Part shown: positions 20,314-28,179 of the stretch, piece after piece
Position numbering within the stretch: position 1 is the first letter of the stretch
Layout of the letters: each line of letters begins with the position of its first letter
Assembly: GCF_022394535.1 (NCBI RefSeq)
Contig: NZ_CP089414.1
Span: forward strand, 1,798,001-1,862,000
Length of the DNA stretch: 64,000 nt
Reading direction: 5' to 3'
DNA from: Dyella terrae
Lineage (GTDB): Bacteria; Pseudomonadota; Gammaproteobacteria; Xanthomonadales; Rhodanobacteraceae
The notes under the pieces: model-generated
Seen by the model: only the letters and a program-made list of their open reading frames with translations
The model's database searches: none
Told to the model about the DNA's origin: nothing
Program-made: the position numbers and the translations under genes

Positions 20314-20422
20314 TATGCAGTTTTTCTAATAGGTATGTCTCGAATTATCACATTTTATCAAGTGTTTGAGCTCCCTAACATCGATCAGCTCGACGCCCGG
20401 CCTATCTAAGGAACCTCAGCGC

Positions 20423-20720
20423 ATGCACGTCTCTCGTCTTCGCCAGGCCATCGCAGCGTGGTTTCTCGTCTAAGGGCGTGCTGGTGTTCCGGATCGAAGG
20501 AGCCTCTTACCCGAATGGGGAGGGACAGGCGCAGAGCCGGCAATACGAACTCAAGGGTGACGAGTTGAGCTACCGCGTGCCGGCGCGGCCCGATGGCAAC
20601 GTGCCGCTGTCGGTGTGGGTCGCATCGGCCCGCCGTGAGTTGCGTGCGCTGATCGATTCTCTCGTCGAGAAACGCAACGCGTGGACAGCCGCCGCAAAGC
20701 AACGACGCAATCCAGTTAGC
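20423..20720 (+). pseudogene. Possible remnant of a small lipocalin-like protein gene
   Basis: A short frame from the ATG at 20423 stops after 16 codons. In another frame a GTG at 20478 opens a stretch whose residues 20-50 (RQYELKGDELSYRVPA) look like the C-terminal strand pattern of lipocalin-like domain proteins, then runs antisense into the neighbouring regulator gene. The combination of a divergent LysR gene and a broken frame suggests a deleted target gene. Weak evidence; it could be random open sequence. Confidence 0.3.
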
Positions 20721-21537
20721 CAACGGCGGCTTGCCTTCCCACGCCCTGTTTCGCCAGTTCCATGCACACCGCCGCCGTAGGGTCATCCGCAGGGAAGGCG
20801 CATTCAATGCGCACTTCATCCAGCGTCACATTGCGCGGCGTCGCGAACGTGGTAATGGTCTCGAAGAAACTCAGCTCGCCTCGCGGGCTGCGGAACGTCA
20901 TGGTGAGGATGGATGACGGCGCAACGGTGACATCGCGATGCCGCCATGCGTGCGGTACCTCCGGATAGCGCAACACCTCATCCAGCAGTGCCTGTGCCTT
21001 TTCGTCCCTGGGCGAGGCAGCGATTTCCTGGTGCAAGTGGTGGAGGAACTTCACCGCCACCTCCTCCCAGTTCACGATGGCCGAGCGAATGTCCTCCGGG
21101 TCGAACACTTGACGCAGGATGTTGTCGTGCCGCGGTGGACGCCCGCCCATGACGAGCTGATTGATGCGTACGGCGGCGTCGTTGATCCTCAAGACGTCCC
21201 AGTGACGGTTCACCACGAACGCGGGATATGGCTCCTGCTGAGCGACGATCAGGTCGATCGCGCGCTGCATCATCTGTAGCGAAGGCGTATCGAGCGGCGT
21301 CTCCGGGTACTGCGGCGCATAGCCTGCAGCGACCATCAGCGCATTGCGTTCGCGCAGCGGCATACCCAGCACGTCGGCCAGCCGCACCAGCACGCCGCGG
21401 CTGGCCTGTGCCTTGCCCGTCTCAATGCAGCTCAGGTGTCGCGCGGAGATATCCGCCTGCAACGCCAGCTCGAACTGGCTGAAGCGCAACGACGCACGCC
21501 ACTCACGCAAAAGCTTTCCGATCGGTGGATGAGACAT
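20716..21537 (-). CDS. XRE-family regulator with MmyB-like ligand domain
   Basis: 273 aa. N-terminal HTH (1-68: LLREWRASLRFSQFELALQADISARHLSCIETGKA, shown here by its ends LLREWRASLR and HLSCIETGKA) followed by the MmyB-like domain (about 95-260) with RNALMVAAGYAP and WDVLRIN. Such proteins bind a small ligand, possibly a fatty acid, and often control a neighbouring dehydrogenase. The start at 21537 gives a canonical N-terminus; an upstream in-frame stretch to 21795 is not proteinlike. Neighbours give no clear target. Confidence 0.88.
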   Translation of the reverse strand: MSHPPIGKLLREWRASLRFSQFELALQADISARHLSCIETGKAQASRGVLVRLADVLGMPLRERNALMVAAGYAPQYPETPLDTPSLQMMQRAIDLIVAQQEPYPAFVVNRHWDVLRINDAAVRINQLVMGGRPPRHDNILRQVFDPEDIRSAIVNWEEVAVKFLHHLHQEIAASPRDEKAQALLDEVLRYPEVPHAWRHRDVTVAPSSILTMTFRSPRGELSFFETITTFATPRNVTLDEVRIECAFPADDPTAAVCMELAKQGVGRQAAVG

Positions 21538-21935
21538 GGCAACCCGCTGGCAGAGATGGGAAACACGGCGCACACAACGTGGGCACCATGCACCCGAAAC
21601 CGCCGCCGCGCCCGTGCCGTCAGTCGGGGGCCCTGCCCTTACCCGGCTGCGGACTCCGGGCAGGCTCAACATGCATCCTGGCGAGCCGTGAAAAGCCCAA
21701 GCAATACGCGAGCCGCAATGCCGGAGGGCGTGCAGAGGGCGGCGGATCAGGTCCGCGCATTTTTCTGCGACAATTCCTGCGCAATAGCATCGCACTGCTG
21801 CGATGTTTCATTGGCCAGGGATTGGCACGTCTTCTCCATGCAGTCAGGGAGACATGCGCGCTGATCATCATGCACGCCGGATATAGGGGCGTGTTTCGTT
21901 TCTCGATGTCCGTACTCATGACTAGATGGAGAGCA

Positions 21936-22319
21936 ATGATGTTACTTCGCAATACGTCGCCGACCTTGTCCGGCGCCACGCTCGGCTTGGCGCTTGGCTT
22001 CCTCATCAACGCGGTGACACCGTCGATTGCACATGCTGACGCTCCGCTGTCGTCAGCCACCAACCAATACGTCGACATGTGCATGAATCAGGCGACCAGT
22101 ATCCCCGCGCCCTATGGTGAAGCCGATTTGAAAGGAAACCCCGGACTGGGTGACTACTGCAAGTGTTTCGGCGCCAAGTTTGCGGAGCGTGCGGTGGCGT
22201 CGGTGCAGAGCGGCGGCAAGTCCACCTCATCGCTGGATGACACCGTGAAGGAAGAGCAAGCCATGCGTAACAGCTGCCGCAAACAAGTTGGCTTGCCGTT
22301 GCTCAAGTTCAAACCCTGA
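21936..22319 (+). CDS. Small secreted cysteine-containing protein
   Basis: 127 aa. Signal peptide about 1-35 (LSGATLGLALGFLINAV, cleavage after AHA), then a mature part with five cysteines (two in VDMCMNQ/CKCF, one in NSCRKQ), compatible with periplasmic disulfides or metal binding. GGAGAG lies just before the ATG. No family recognised. Base composition is lower in GC than the flanking regulators. A separate periplasmic function is inferred only from the signal. Confidence 0.7.
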   Translation: MMLLRNTSPTLSGATLGLALGFLINAVTPSIAHADAPLSSATNQYVDMCMNQATSIPAPYGEADLKGNPGLGDYCKCFGAKFAERAVASVQSGGKSTSSLDDTVKEEQAMRNSCRKQVGLPLLKFKP

Positions 22320-22563
22320 TGGTTGAAAAGAGACGCCTGTTGATGTGCCTGCAGAACGGACCTCGCTGAGTGGTCCTGTTATGGGCTTGCATCAACCGAA
22401 AGCATTCGCTTCTCGCGTCATGACTATCTGATCAAACTTGCTGGAATGTCGACAACGTCCGGCTGCAACAGCACGACGTTGATCGATCGCACAAGCGGCA
22501 ACCATTGGCTTGCCTTCCCAAATCAAACCATGCCGCCCTGTTTCTTCATAAGGAAGATGATTC

Positions 22564-23412
22564 ATGCCATTGAATGGTTTTGTTGTAACGCGACATGTGC
22601 AGGTTCTTCCGATCGTAGCCGCCTGCTGCCTGACGCTGGCGGCATGCAGTAGCTCGGGCTCGTCAACAGATGGCCAGGCCGCCGCCACATCTGCAACCAC
22701 AAGCAACAGTGCAACCGGTACTAGCTATGAAGTGGTCTTGATCGACCGCCCGACTCCCGCCGATGGCATGCTCCATGTGATGGGGGATATGGCCTACAAG
22801 CTCTGTGTGGTCGCTGCCGAGTCACTGCATGTACCGCTCAAGCCCTACCCACACATGCCTGACGATTACATCACTCAGCGCACCACCTATATTTCCGACG
22901 GCCACTCCTGGATGAAAAAGACGGAGTCGGTCTACAAGGTCGACCTTGACAATCTAGCTGCTGAAAAGGGCTGCGAGATCAAGGTCGTGCCGGACAAATC
23001 CTTTGACGTCGTCATCGAGCACGACGGTAAGCAGATCAACGTGAGTGGGCATGAGGACGGCACGACATCCGTGGACTCGTCAGACGACGATCTAAGCGCA
23101 TTCAATGCCAAGAATCCGATCGAGATCAATGATCGCTATACAGACAAGCGCACCGTGGCTGGTGTCAATCTGCGATGCCTGCCCAAGTCCAGTCCGGTGA
23201 TCAGCTCGAAGGTCGCCATCGATATGTGCGTCTATGAGAAAGATGGCATCGTGACGACTTCGGACAAGAAGTCGATCGTGCTGTATCAAAACGTTGATCC
23301 CCTCAACGCTAATCTGATAGCTCCCTATACGATGATTACCGAGGTGAGGTCATTGAAGCTTGGCGCGGCTATCGACCCTAGCGTGTTCAAGACGGAAACC
23401 TATACCAAGTAA
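22564..23412 (+). CDS. Hypothetical lipoprotein
   Basis: 282 aa. Lipoprotein signal with lipobox LAAC (Cys near residue 28) followed by a Ser/Thr/Ala linker. The mature part has paired Lys-Asp rich strands (KVVPDKSFDVVIEHDGKQIN) and four further cysteines. AAGGAAG is 10 bases before the ATG. A hairpin terminator follows the stop. Monocistronic; codon use includes more AT-ending codons than the core genes, suggesting a lineage-specific gene. No known family. Confidence 0.8.
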   Translation: MPLNGFVVTRHVQVLPIVAACCLTLAACSSSGSSTDGQAAATSATTSNSATGTSYEVVLIDRPTPADGMLHVMGDMAYKLCVVAAESLHVPLKPYPHMPDDYITQRTTYISDGHSWMKKTESVYKVDLDNLAAEKGCEIKVVPDKSFDVVIEHDGKQINVSGHEDGTTSVDSSDDDLSAFNAKNPIEINDRYTDKRTVAGVNLRCLPKSSPVISSKVAIDMCVYEKDGIVTTSDKKSIVLYQNVDPLNANLIAPYTMITEVRSLKLGAAIDPSVFKTETYTK

Positions 23413-23479
23413 TCGCCCTGAATAGTTTTTGGGGGCGAGCAGAAAAGCTGCACATCATTTGATTGAAGCGAGATGGATT

Positions 23480-23515
23480 GGAAAGAGGCCGGTAGTTCCC
23501 TATCGGCCTCTTTCC
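23480..23515 (+). terminator. Hairpin after the lipoprotein gene
   Basis: Perfect 12-bp stem GGAAAGAGGCCG / CGGCCTCTTTCC with a 12-base loop, 70 bases after the stop of the lipoprotein gene. The stem ends in TTTCC rather than a long U-run. Confidence 0.7.
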
Positions 23516-23778
23516 ATGTCAGATCGCCCATTGAACGGCATGTTGCACGTTCGCACTGCCATCCGTTCATAGCTACATCCCGCGCCGCATCACCATCACG
23601 TAACAACTACAAGCGCATCCTGCCAGAGCGCCAGGATAGAAAGTCTCCTCCTTGGCAGGCGTCTCAGCCACGCGGTCCTTTTCCTAACGCCATCTGAGTA
23701 CTTCTCCGATCTGCATCGGAGTTGCGGATTCGTCCGCTCTGGATCCGTGTCGCGGATCCTCACTGAAGGCAAATACTC
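23516..23778. other. Leader region of the FAS1 gene
   Basis: About 260 bases with no supported ORF. Contains direct repetition of GGAT/CGGATCC-type words near 23735-23760 just upstream of the FAS1 gene, possibly regulatory. No recognisable riboswitch. Confidence 0.35.
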
Positions 23779-24231
23779 ATGTCCAACAACGATTCCAACG
23801 TTTCTAACGCTGGTAACAAGAACCTTGTCGATACAGCGGCAGCCAATGGCCGCTTTCATACGCTTGGCAAAGCGCTTGCCGCGGCAGACCTTACCAACGT
23901 TCTGAAGGGTGCCGGCCCATACACCGTCTTTGCTCCGACGGATGAAGCTTTCGAGAAGCTGCCCAAAGACACACTAAACAACTGGCTTAAGCCGGAGAAC
24001 AAAGCTGAGTTGATCTCCGTGCTGAAATATCACGTTATGCCAGGTCGCGCGTCAGGCGCAGATGTCGAGAAGCTCACTGAGCCCAAGATGATGCAAGGTC
24101 AGACGGCGGCAGTCACCAAGGATGGCGACAAGCTCCGCATTGGCGGAGCCACCATCACGCAGAAGGACATTACGTCCAGCAATGGCGTCATCCATGCGAT
24201 CGACACGGTGAACGTGCCGACCAAGCAGTAA
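23779..24231 (+). CDS. Fasciclin (FAS1) domain protein
   Basis: 150 aa. A single FAS1 domain (about 15-148) with the H1 box YTVFAPTDEAFEKLP, the central YHVMPG and the H2-like GVIHAIDTVNVP. FAS1 domains mediate adhesion and are usually secreted; this copy starts MSNNDSNVSNAGN with no signal peptide, so it is either cytosolic or exported by another route. GAAGG is 10 bases before the ATG. Monocistronic, followed by a hairpin. The domain call is firm; the location is open. Confidence 0.93.
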   Translation: MSNNDSNVSNAGNKNLVDTAAANGRFHTLGKALAAADLTNVLKGAGPYTVFAPTDEAFEKLPKDTLNNWLKPENKAELISVLKYHVMPGRASGADVEKLTEPKMMQGQTAAVTKDGDKLRIGGATITQKDITSSNGVIHAIDTVNVPTKQ

Positions 24232-24243
24232 CTGGAAAAGGTT

Positions 24244-24267
24244 TGTGGTGGGGTAAACCCCACCACA
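24244..24267 (+). terminator. Hairpin after the FAS1 gene
   Basis: Perfect 10-bp stem TGTGGTGGGG / CCCCACCACA with loop TAAA, 12 bases after the stop. No U-run follows, so efficiency as a terminator is uncertain. Confidence 0.55.
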
Positions 24268-24434
24268 GAACTTGCCAAAGCATCTGCAGGAATTGATTAC
24301 CGCGCAGTTGCCCACGCCGAATGCGGTGGTTAGCTCGATCACGGTGCAGGTAGATCAGTGGGACATCCGGCTGGCCGATCTGGCCTGAAAACAGGCGCAC
24401 ATATCAGTAAGGCACCAAACCTAAGGTGATACTT

Positions 24435-24623
24435 ATGGCTGACCATTTCAGATCTCTATTCCGAGCCCCGTGGCTAACTGCGCTCATGCTGTACCTCGGC
24501 GATTTGTTCGATCACATGTTCAGCGAACCGTACACTCGGACCAGTTTGATCATGTCCCAAAGGCATCAACTTTCTGTGGCCATGGAATCCGCACGAAAGC
24601 TCAGGCGAGGCGGCGGCCGATGA
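24435..24623 (+). CDS. Small orphan protein
   Basis: 62 aa: an N-terminal hydrophobic stretch (residues 9-30, APWLTALMLYLGDLF) and a basic C-terminus. A good ribosome binding site, TAAGGTGAT, lies 5-8 bases before the ATG, which is the main reason to call it. No family recognised. It sits in a gene-poor stretch with other orphan ORFs. Confidence 0.5.
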   Translation: MADHFRSLFRAPWLTALMLYLGDLFDHMFSEPYTRTSLIMSQRHQLSVAMESARKLRRGGGR

Positions 24624-24801
24624 TCATCGGTGCTTCTGCAAGGCTCAGGTGCTTCTTCAGGTCGATCCGCAGGAGCGGGTATCAACCTGCGCCGTCCATT
24701 GAAGAGCTATACGTCTTGCGACATGACCAGCCGACACAGTCAACTTGGTTATGGCGAAGATTTGTTCGCGCTCTTACGAAAGCCGTACGGCGGTAGAACA
24801 C

Positions 24802-25044
24802 ATGGCCCTGACAAGATCACAGCTTGTCGACGCGTTGCTAGCCCTGGATGCAGAGCTACTGGGGCTCGAGGCCGGTGGCGTGCAGGAGGAGGCTGTTCAA
24901 ATGGTGCTTGAGCAGGCGGTGCATTTATCGACGCGGAGCGTTGATAAACGAGATCGTCTCTGGTGGTGGGGTCAGCTTTACGCCGTTATGGATCATCGTG
25001 CCGCGCGACTCATGTCGTCATCGGCCGCGTTAGCGTCGACCTGA
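24802..25044 (+). CDS. Small orphan protein
   Basis: 80 aa, helical, acidic in the middle (SQLVDALLALDAELLGLE) with a WWWGQLYAV motif near residue 55. The ATG at 24802 has only a weak site; a TTG at 24745 is an alternative. No family recognised. Called on amphipathic protein-like composition only. Confidence 0.45.
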   Translation: MALTRSQLVDALLALDAELLGLEAGGVQEEAVQMVLEQAVHLSTRSVDKRDRLWWWGQLYAVMDHRAARLMSSSAALAST

Positions 25045-25283
25045 GAAGAGGCTCAGCGTCAGGGGCATGCCCTTTCGCGACGTTGGTCTCGGTCACCATG
25101 GATGTGTTTTAGACATCGATACCCATGAGCGCCGCCGCAATCATCGTCTCGCTCGTCCACGATGCAGGGCGTGCGGCATTGGCCATCGCTCAGGCCGGTT
25201 CACACGGCGGATATCAAGACCATCACGGCCCTGTTCCTCTTGTTGGCGTACAGTAAAGCAAGTCAGTGAATCTGGAGCTCGCT

Positions 25284-25541
25284 ATGCCTATCCGTGTCGG
25301 GCTGCAGCAGGACGACGTCAACTACCTGTTCTCGCTCAGCTACGGCGAGCTACTGAACATACCGTTGGTCAGCGCCGATAGGCTGCTGGCCGAGCATTTG
25401 ATAGAGGCCGTTGGAATGCTCGATGGCGCGGCAGTGACCGGCCGGAAGCTCTACAACGTGGACATTACCCGCAGGGGGCGCCTTATGGTGACGGCCGTTC
25501 TTCGTGGGCACAACAGCCGGTTCATCGCACCACCTTCGTAG
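25284..25541 (+). CDS. Small orphan protein
   Basis: 85 aa with alternating hydrophobic pattern (DDVNYLFSLSYGELLNIPLV) and a basic C-terminal half. GGAG stands 7 bases before the ATG at 25284. No family recognised. Neighbouring small ORFs in the same direction could form a loose cluster. Confidence 0.5.
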   Translation: MPIRVGLQQDDVNYLFSLSYGELLNIPLVSADRLLAEHLIEAVGMLDGAAVTGRKLYNVDITRRGRLMVTAVLRGHNSRFIAPPS

Positions 25542-25647
25542 TTGGCGGTAGCAACATGTCACGCCCTATATAACGTTGGCATACCCTCTCTTCGCTGGTC
25601 ATCCGATCCACAACTCGACGTTCCACGCCGCCATCAGTAACGCACTC

Positions 25648-25869
25648 ATGTCTAAGTTCCATCGCCGCAACCATGAACAGATCCAGCTCAATCGCCTGGT
25701 GGTCCAACTTCCGCGCTTGCAACAAGAGTTCCCCGATCCGGCGGATTTCTGGTCTGCCTTCGCTGGACTGGCTGACTTGATCGTCGATGCGGCTGGACCT
25801 GACGACCACGACTGGGTTGCCTGCCAGATCAACGCCATGCTGGAAGCTCGCGGGTTGCTGGTCCACTAA
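25648..25869 (+). CDS. Small orphan protein
   Basis: 73 aa, helical (NRLVVQLPRLQQEF, SAFAGLADLIVDAA). The start is uncertain because no clear ribosome binding site precedes the ATG at 25648; the frame is open from 25576. No family recognised. Confidence 0.4.
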   Translation: MSKFHRRNHEQIQLNRLVVQLPRLQQEFPDPADFWSAFAGLADLIVDAAGPDDHDWVACQINAMLEARGLLVH

Positions 25870-25943
25870 CCTTTCGACTGGATCCTCTCAGGAATCAAGC
25901 CCCATCAGCGCGGCTTGGCTGGAGTCGCTTGAGAAGTTTGTTC

Positions 25944-26110
25944 TCATGAAGGCGGCCGGATCACATAGTTCTCCGGTGGAGTGGCACGCAGCAGGTAGGT
26001 GACGAAGTAATCCCACATGCGCCGGGTGTAATAGGCGTCGGTGCGGGTGGGCGTGGTTACACATGTGCCGCCGCGCCAGAACTTTACCAAACACGCACGG
26101 TCCCATCTCC
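25944..26110 (-). pseudogene. C-terminal remnant of a secreted peptidase/hydrolase
   Basis: On the minus strand, translation from about 26078 to a TGA at 25944-25946 gives TPTRTDAYYTRRMWDYF and VTYLLRATPPENYVIRPP, an ending typical in my memory of S9-type secreted peptidases. There is no start codon, and just upstream another frame reads VHYDGDGTVRVW then stop, as if two pieces are out of register. Most likely a decayed 3' fragment. The exact family is uncertain. Confidence 0.45.
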
Positions 26111-26195
26111 GTCGTAGTGCACCTGAAGGGCGCCCGATCTATCTCGTCTGCGCACAGTGCATGAAGGACTCTGCCAAAGGGAGTTCGATGATGGG

Positions 26196-26882
26196 ATGGA
26201 GGGCGTGAAGTCCAGGGACCTTACCGTGTCGGCGCGCCGGATCGCCGCCATAGTCGTGGCCATCGGCTTTCATCTCATCCTGCTGATCGGACTACTGAGA
26301 CCGATAGCCCCTCGCATGGATACGACCCCGGAGATGGAGAGTAGTGAGGCGGTACTCAAAGTACGATTCGTTTCGTTGACGCGACTGACGCCCACGCCAC
26401 CGGCATCGCCTACGTCTCAGAAGACATCGGTGAAAGAGAAGATCCCGCCACCCGTCCAGCGCGCAACGCATGTTGCGGTACGGCCTCCTGCAACAGGCTC
26501 TACTGGCGTGCCATCTCCGCCCGTAGCCGATACGCCTGCCACACCTGATCAGTACACCAACGGTCAAACCACCTCGGGAGATGGCGGATTCCGCGACCGG
26601 ATACTCAACGCCCGACACTCCCAAGGCATTCATGGCGTACCTGGATCCGATAGGCGAGTCGCGCCTGGCATTGAGTTGACCGATCCCATGAACCAAGGCA
26701 TTGGCTCAGTCATGCGCAACGCGCAACGTCTGTTTGGCGTTACGAATCACCACTGTATCGACGTCGACGTGTGGCAACACCTCACCCCGGACGAATTGAA
26801 AGAGCGACACCTCACGGCGGCTGACGTAGAAAAGGAATCGCAAAAGTACAACTGCAACAGACCGCTAGGGCTCAACTTCTAG
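26196..26882 (+). CDS. Membrane-anchored proline-rich protein (TonB-like N-terminus)
   Basis: 228 aa. Short basic N-terminus, one membrane helix (about 12-35: IAAIVVAIGFHLILLIGLL), then a Pro/Thr-rich periplasmic linker (70-130: TPTPPASPTSQ, IPPPVQR) and a C-terminal part with DVDVWQHLTPDELKERHL. The layout recalls TonB but the C-terminal TonB fold is not evident and no exbBD genes are near. The start is one of several in frame (26157 GTG, 26196 ATG); GGGAG stands upstream. Two cysteines (HHCID, YNCNRP) may pair. Function unknown. Confidence 0.7.
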   Translation: MEGVKSRDLTVSARRIAAIVVAIGFHLILLIGLLRPIAPRMDTTPEMESSEAVLKVRFVSLTRLTPTPPASPTSQKTSVKEKIPPPVQRATHVAVRPPATGSTGVPSPPVADTPATPDQYTNGQTTSGDGGFRDRILNARHSQGIHGVPGSDRRVAPGIELTDPMNQGIGSVMRNAQRLFGVTNHHCIDVDVWQHLTPDELKERHLTAADVEKESQKYNCNRPLGLNF

Positions 26883-27004
26883 AGCTATTCTGACCGACAA
26901 GGTCCGGTCGCCGGTCACGCCCGCTGCACGTTAGCGACTACCACCAGTTGCCGCTCAAGCTGCTCCGGCTGATGTTCGATCTCGCTGCATCCATACGACT
27001 CGTT

Positions 27005-27991
27005 CTACCGGTCTGCGACTGAACAAGGCGAGCTGCCCGGCTGGCTTGCATGGAATTCGATGGACAAGCCGAGGTCGTCCTGTGTGGGGGCGAGGAAGGA
27101 TTCGCCAGACACGCCTTCATAGGTCGGCAGTTTGTGCTCGTAGCCGCGCTCGACCCATCGTTGGGCGCGGCCGAGATCAATCACTCCCAGGCTCACACCC
27201 AGAATCCGCGGGCCGCCGCTCGCCATGGTCTGTGCCGCGATACCCGCACCATCGGGCTGGAGCGCCAACAGCGCCGTTGGGCCGACCGGCACGCAGAATC
27301 CCTTCGCGCCGATCGAGGGCACCTTTACCGGCACCGCATGGGCGTAGCCCATTTTCTCCAGTTGCTTGCGATCAGCATCGGCATCGCCCGATACCAACCA
27401 GATCGACGACAGCTCGCGGGCTCCGTTCGGGTGCTCACGTGTTACTCGATAGTCATCGGCGTTGCCAGGGTCGAACTGGTCGGGCGCGTAGTCGGCAGCG
27501 TAATCAATGAAGAAGGTATTGCTCGACAACGGCGCGCGGTCGAATGCGAACAGGCGCCAACCGGGTTTCGCGCTGTCAGGGCCAGAAAAGAATGGCGTGA
27601 CTGCGTAATGCAGCGCCTGCAGCGATTGATGAATCACATCGAGCGACGAGGAGCGAAAACCAAAACTTCGCGAACCCGGCCCACCTTTCAGCGCTTGCTG
27701 ATCTTCCTTCATGCCTGGATCAAACGTGGGATCAGGCCGGGTGACGCCGAGCAGTTCGATAAAACTGCTGTCCGAAAACCGGATATATCGATTGGCCACA
27801 CCGCTGGGATCGTGCCCGGGCCGCACCTGGAAGCCGAGCTTGACCGACATGATCGATGTGACTTGGTCGATCCCACGCCCCCATAGCAGGATGTGGTCGA
27901 GTCGTGTGGTTGAGGCTGCGGGCGCAGATGTCGAAGCCTGCGCAGCGCCCAGGCACAACAGCCAAGCCGAAACGAACAGAGTCAGGCGCAT
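27005..27991 (-). CDS. Secreted VOC/glyoxalase-like domain protein
   Basis: 328 aa. Signal peptide about 1-20 (LTLFVSAWLLCLGAAQA), then a glyoxalase-like domain beginning TRLDHILLWGRGIDQV and a second half-module with IDLGRAQRWVERGYEHKLPT (quoted in part), matching the glyoxalase_3 type. Metal-dependent lyase or isomerase chemistry on a small substrate is typical of the superfamily, but export is unusual. I chose the ATG at 27991 (GAGAAG just upstream); 28012 is also possible. It is divergent from the M61 peptidase gene. Confidence 0.82.
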   Translation of the reverse strand: MRLTLFVSAWLLCLGAAQASTSAPAASTTRLDHILLWGRGIDQVTSIMSVKLGFQVRPGHDPSGVANRYIRFSDSSFIELLGVTRPDPTFDPGMKEDQQALKGGPGSRSFGFRSSSLDVIHQSLQALHYAVTPFFSGPDSAKPGWRLFAFDRAPLSSNTFFIDYAADYAPDQFDPGNADDYRVTREHPNGARELSSIWLVSGDADADRKQLEKMGYAHAVPVKVPSIGAKGFCVPVGPTALLALQPDGAGIAAQTMASGGPRILGVSLGVIDLGRAQRWVERGYEHKLPTYEGVSGESFLAPTQDDLGLSIEFHASQPGSSPCSVADR

Positions 27992-28179
27992 CGTCTTCTC
28001 GCGTAGGGACATAGGCGGAGCATGCGCATGCCGCCAGAGGCGATCAATGACCTCGGAGGTCATGACGCCTAGGTGGCGGCACCAGCTCGATTCGGGCGGC
28101 AATACCGCACCCGCCCTAGCGTTGCGGGCCACCGGTGGTGTTAAGTAGCGCCCCTGTCCCCTTGCTCGCCGGAGCGCCC

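Noticed and set aside
26196-26882. TonB protein
   Set aside because: N-terminal helix and Pro-rich linker fit, but the C-terminal TonB fold motif is not visible and exbB/exbD are absent.
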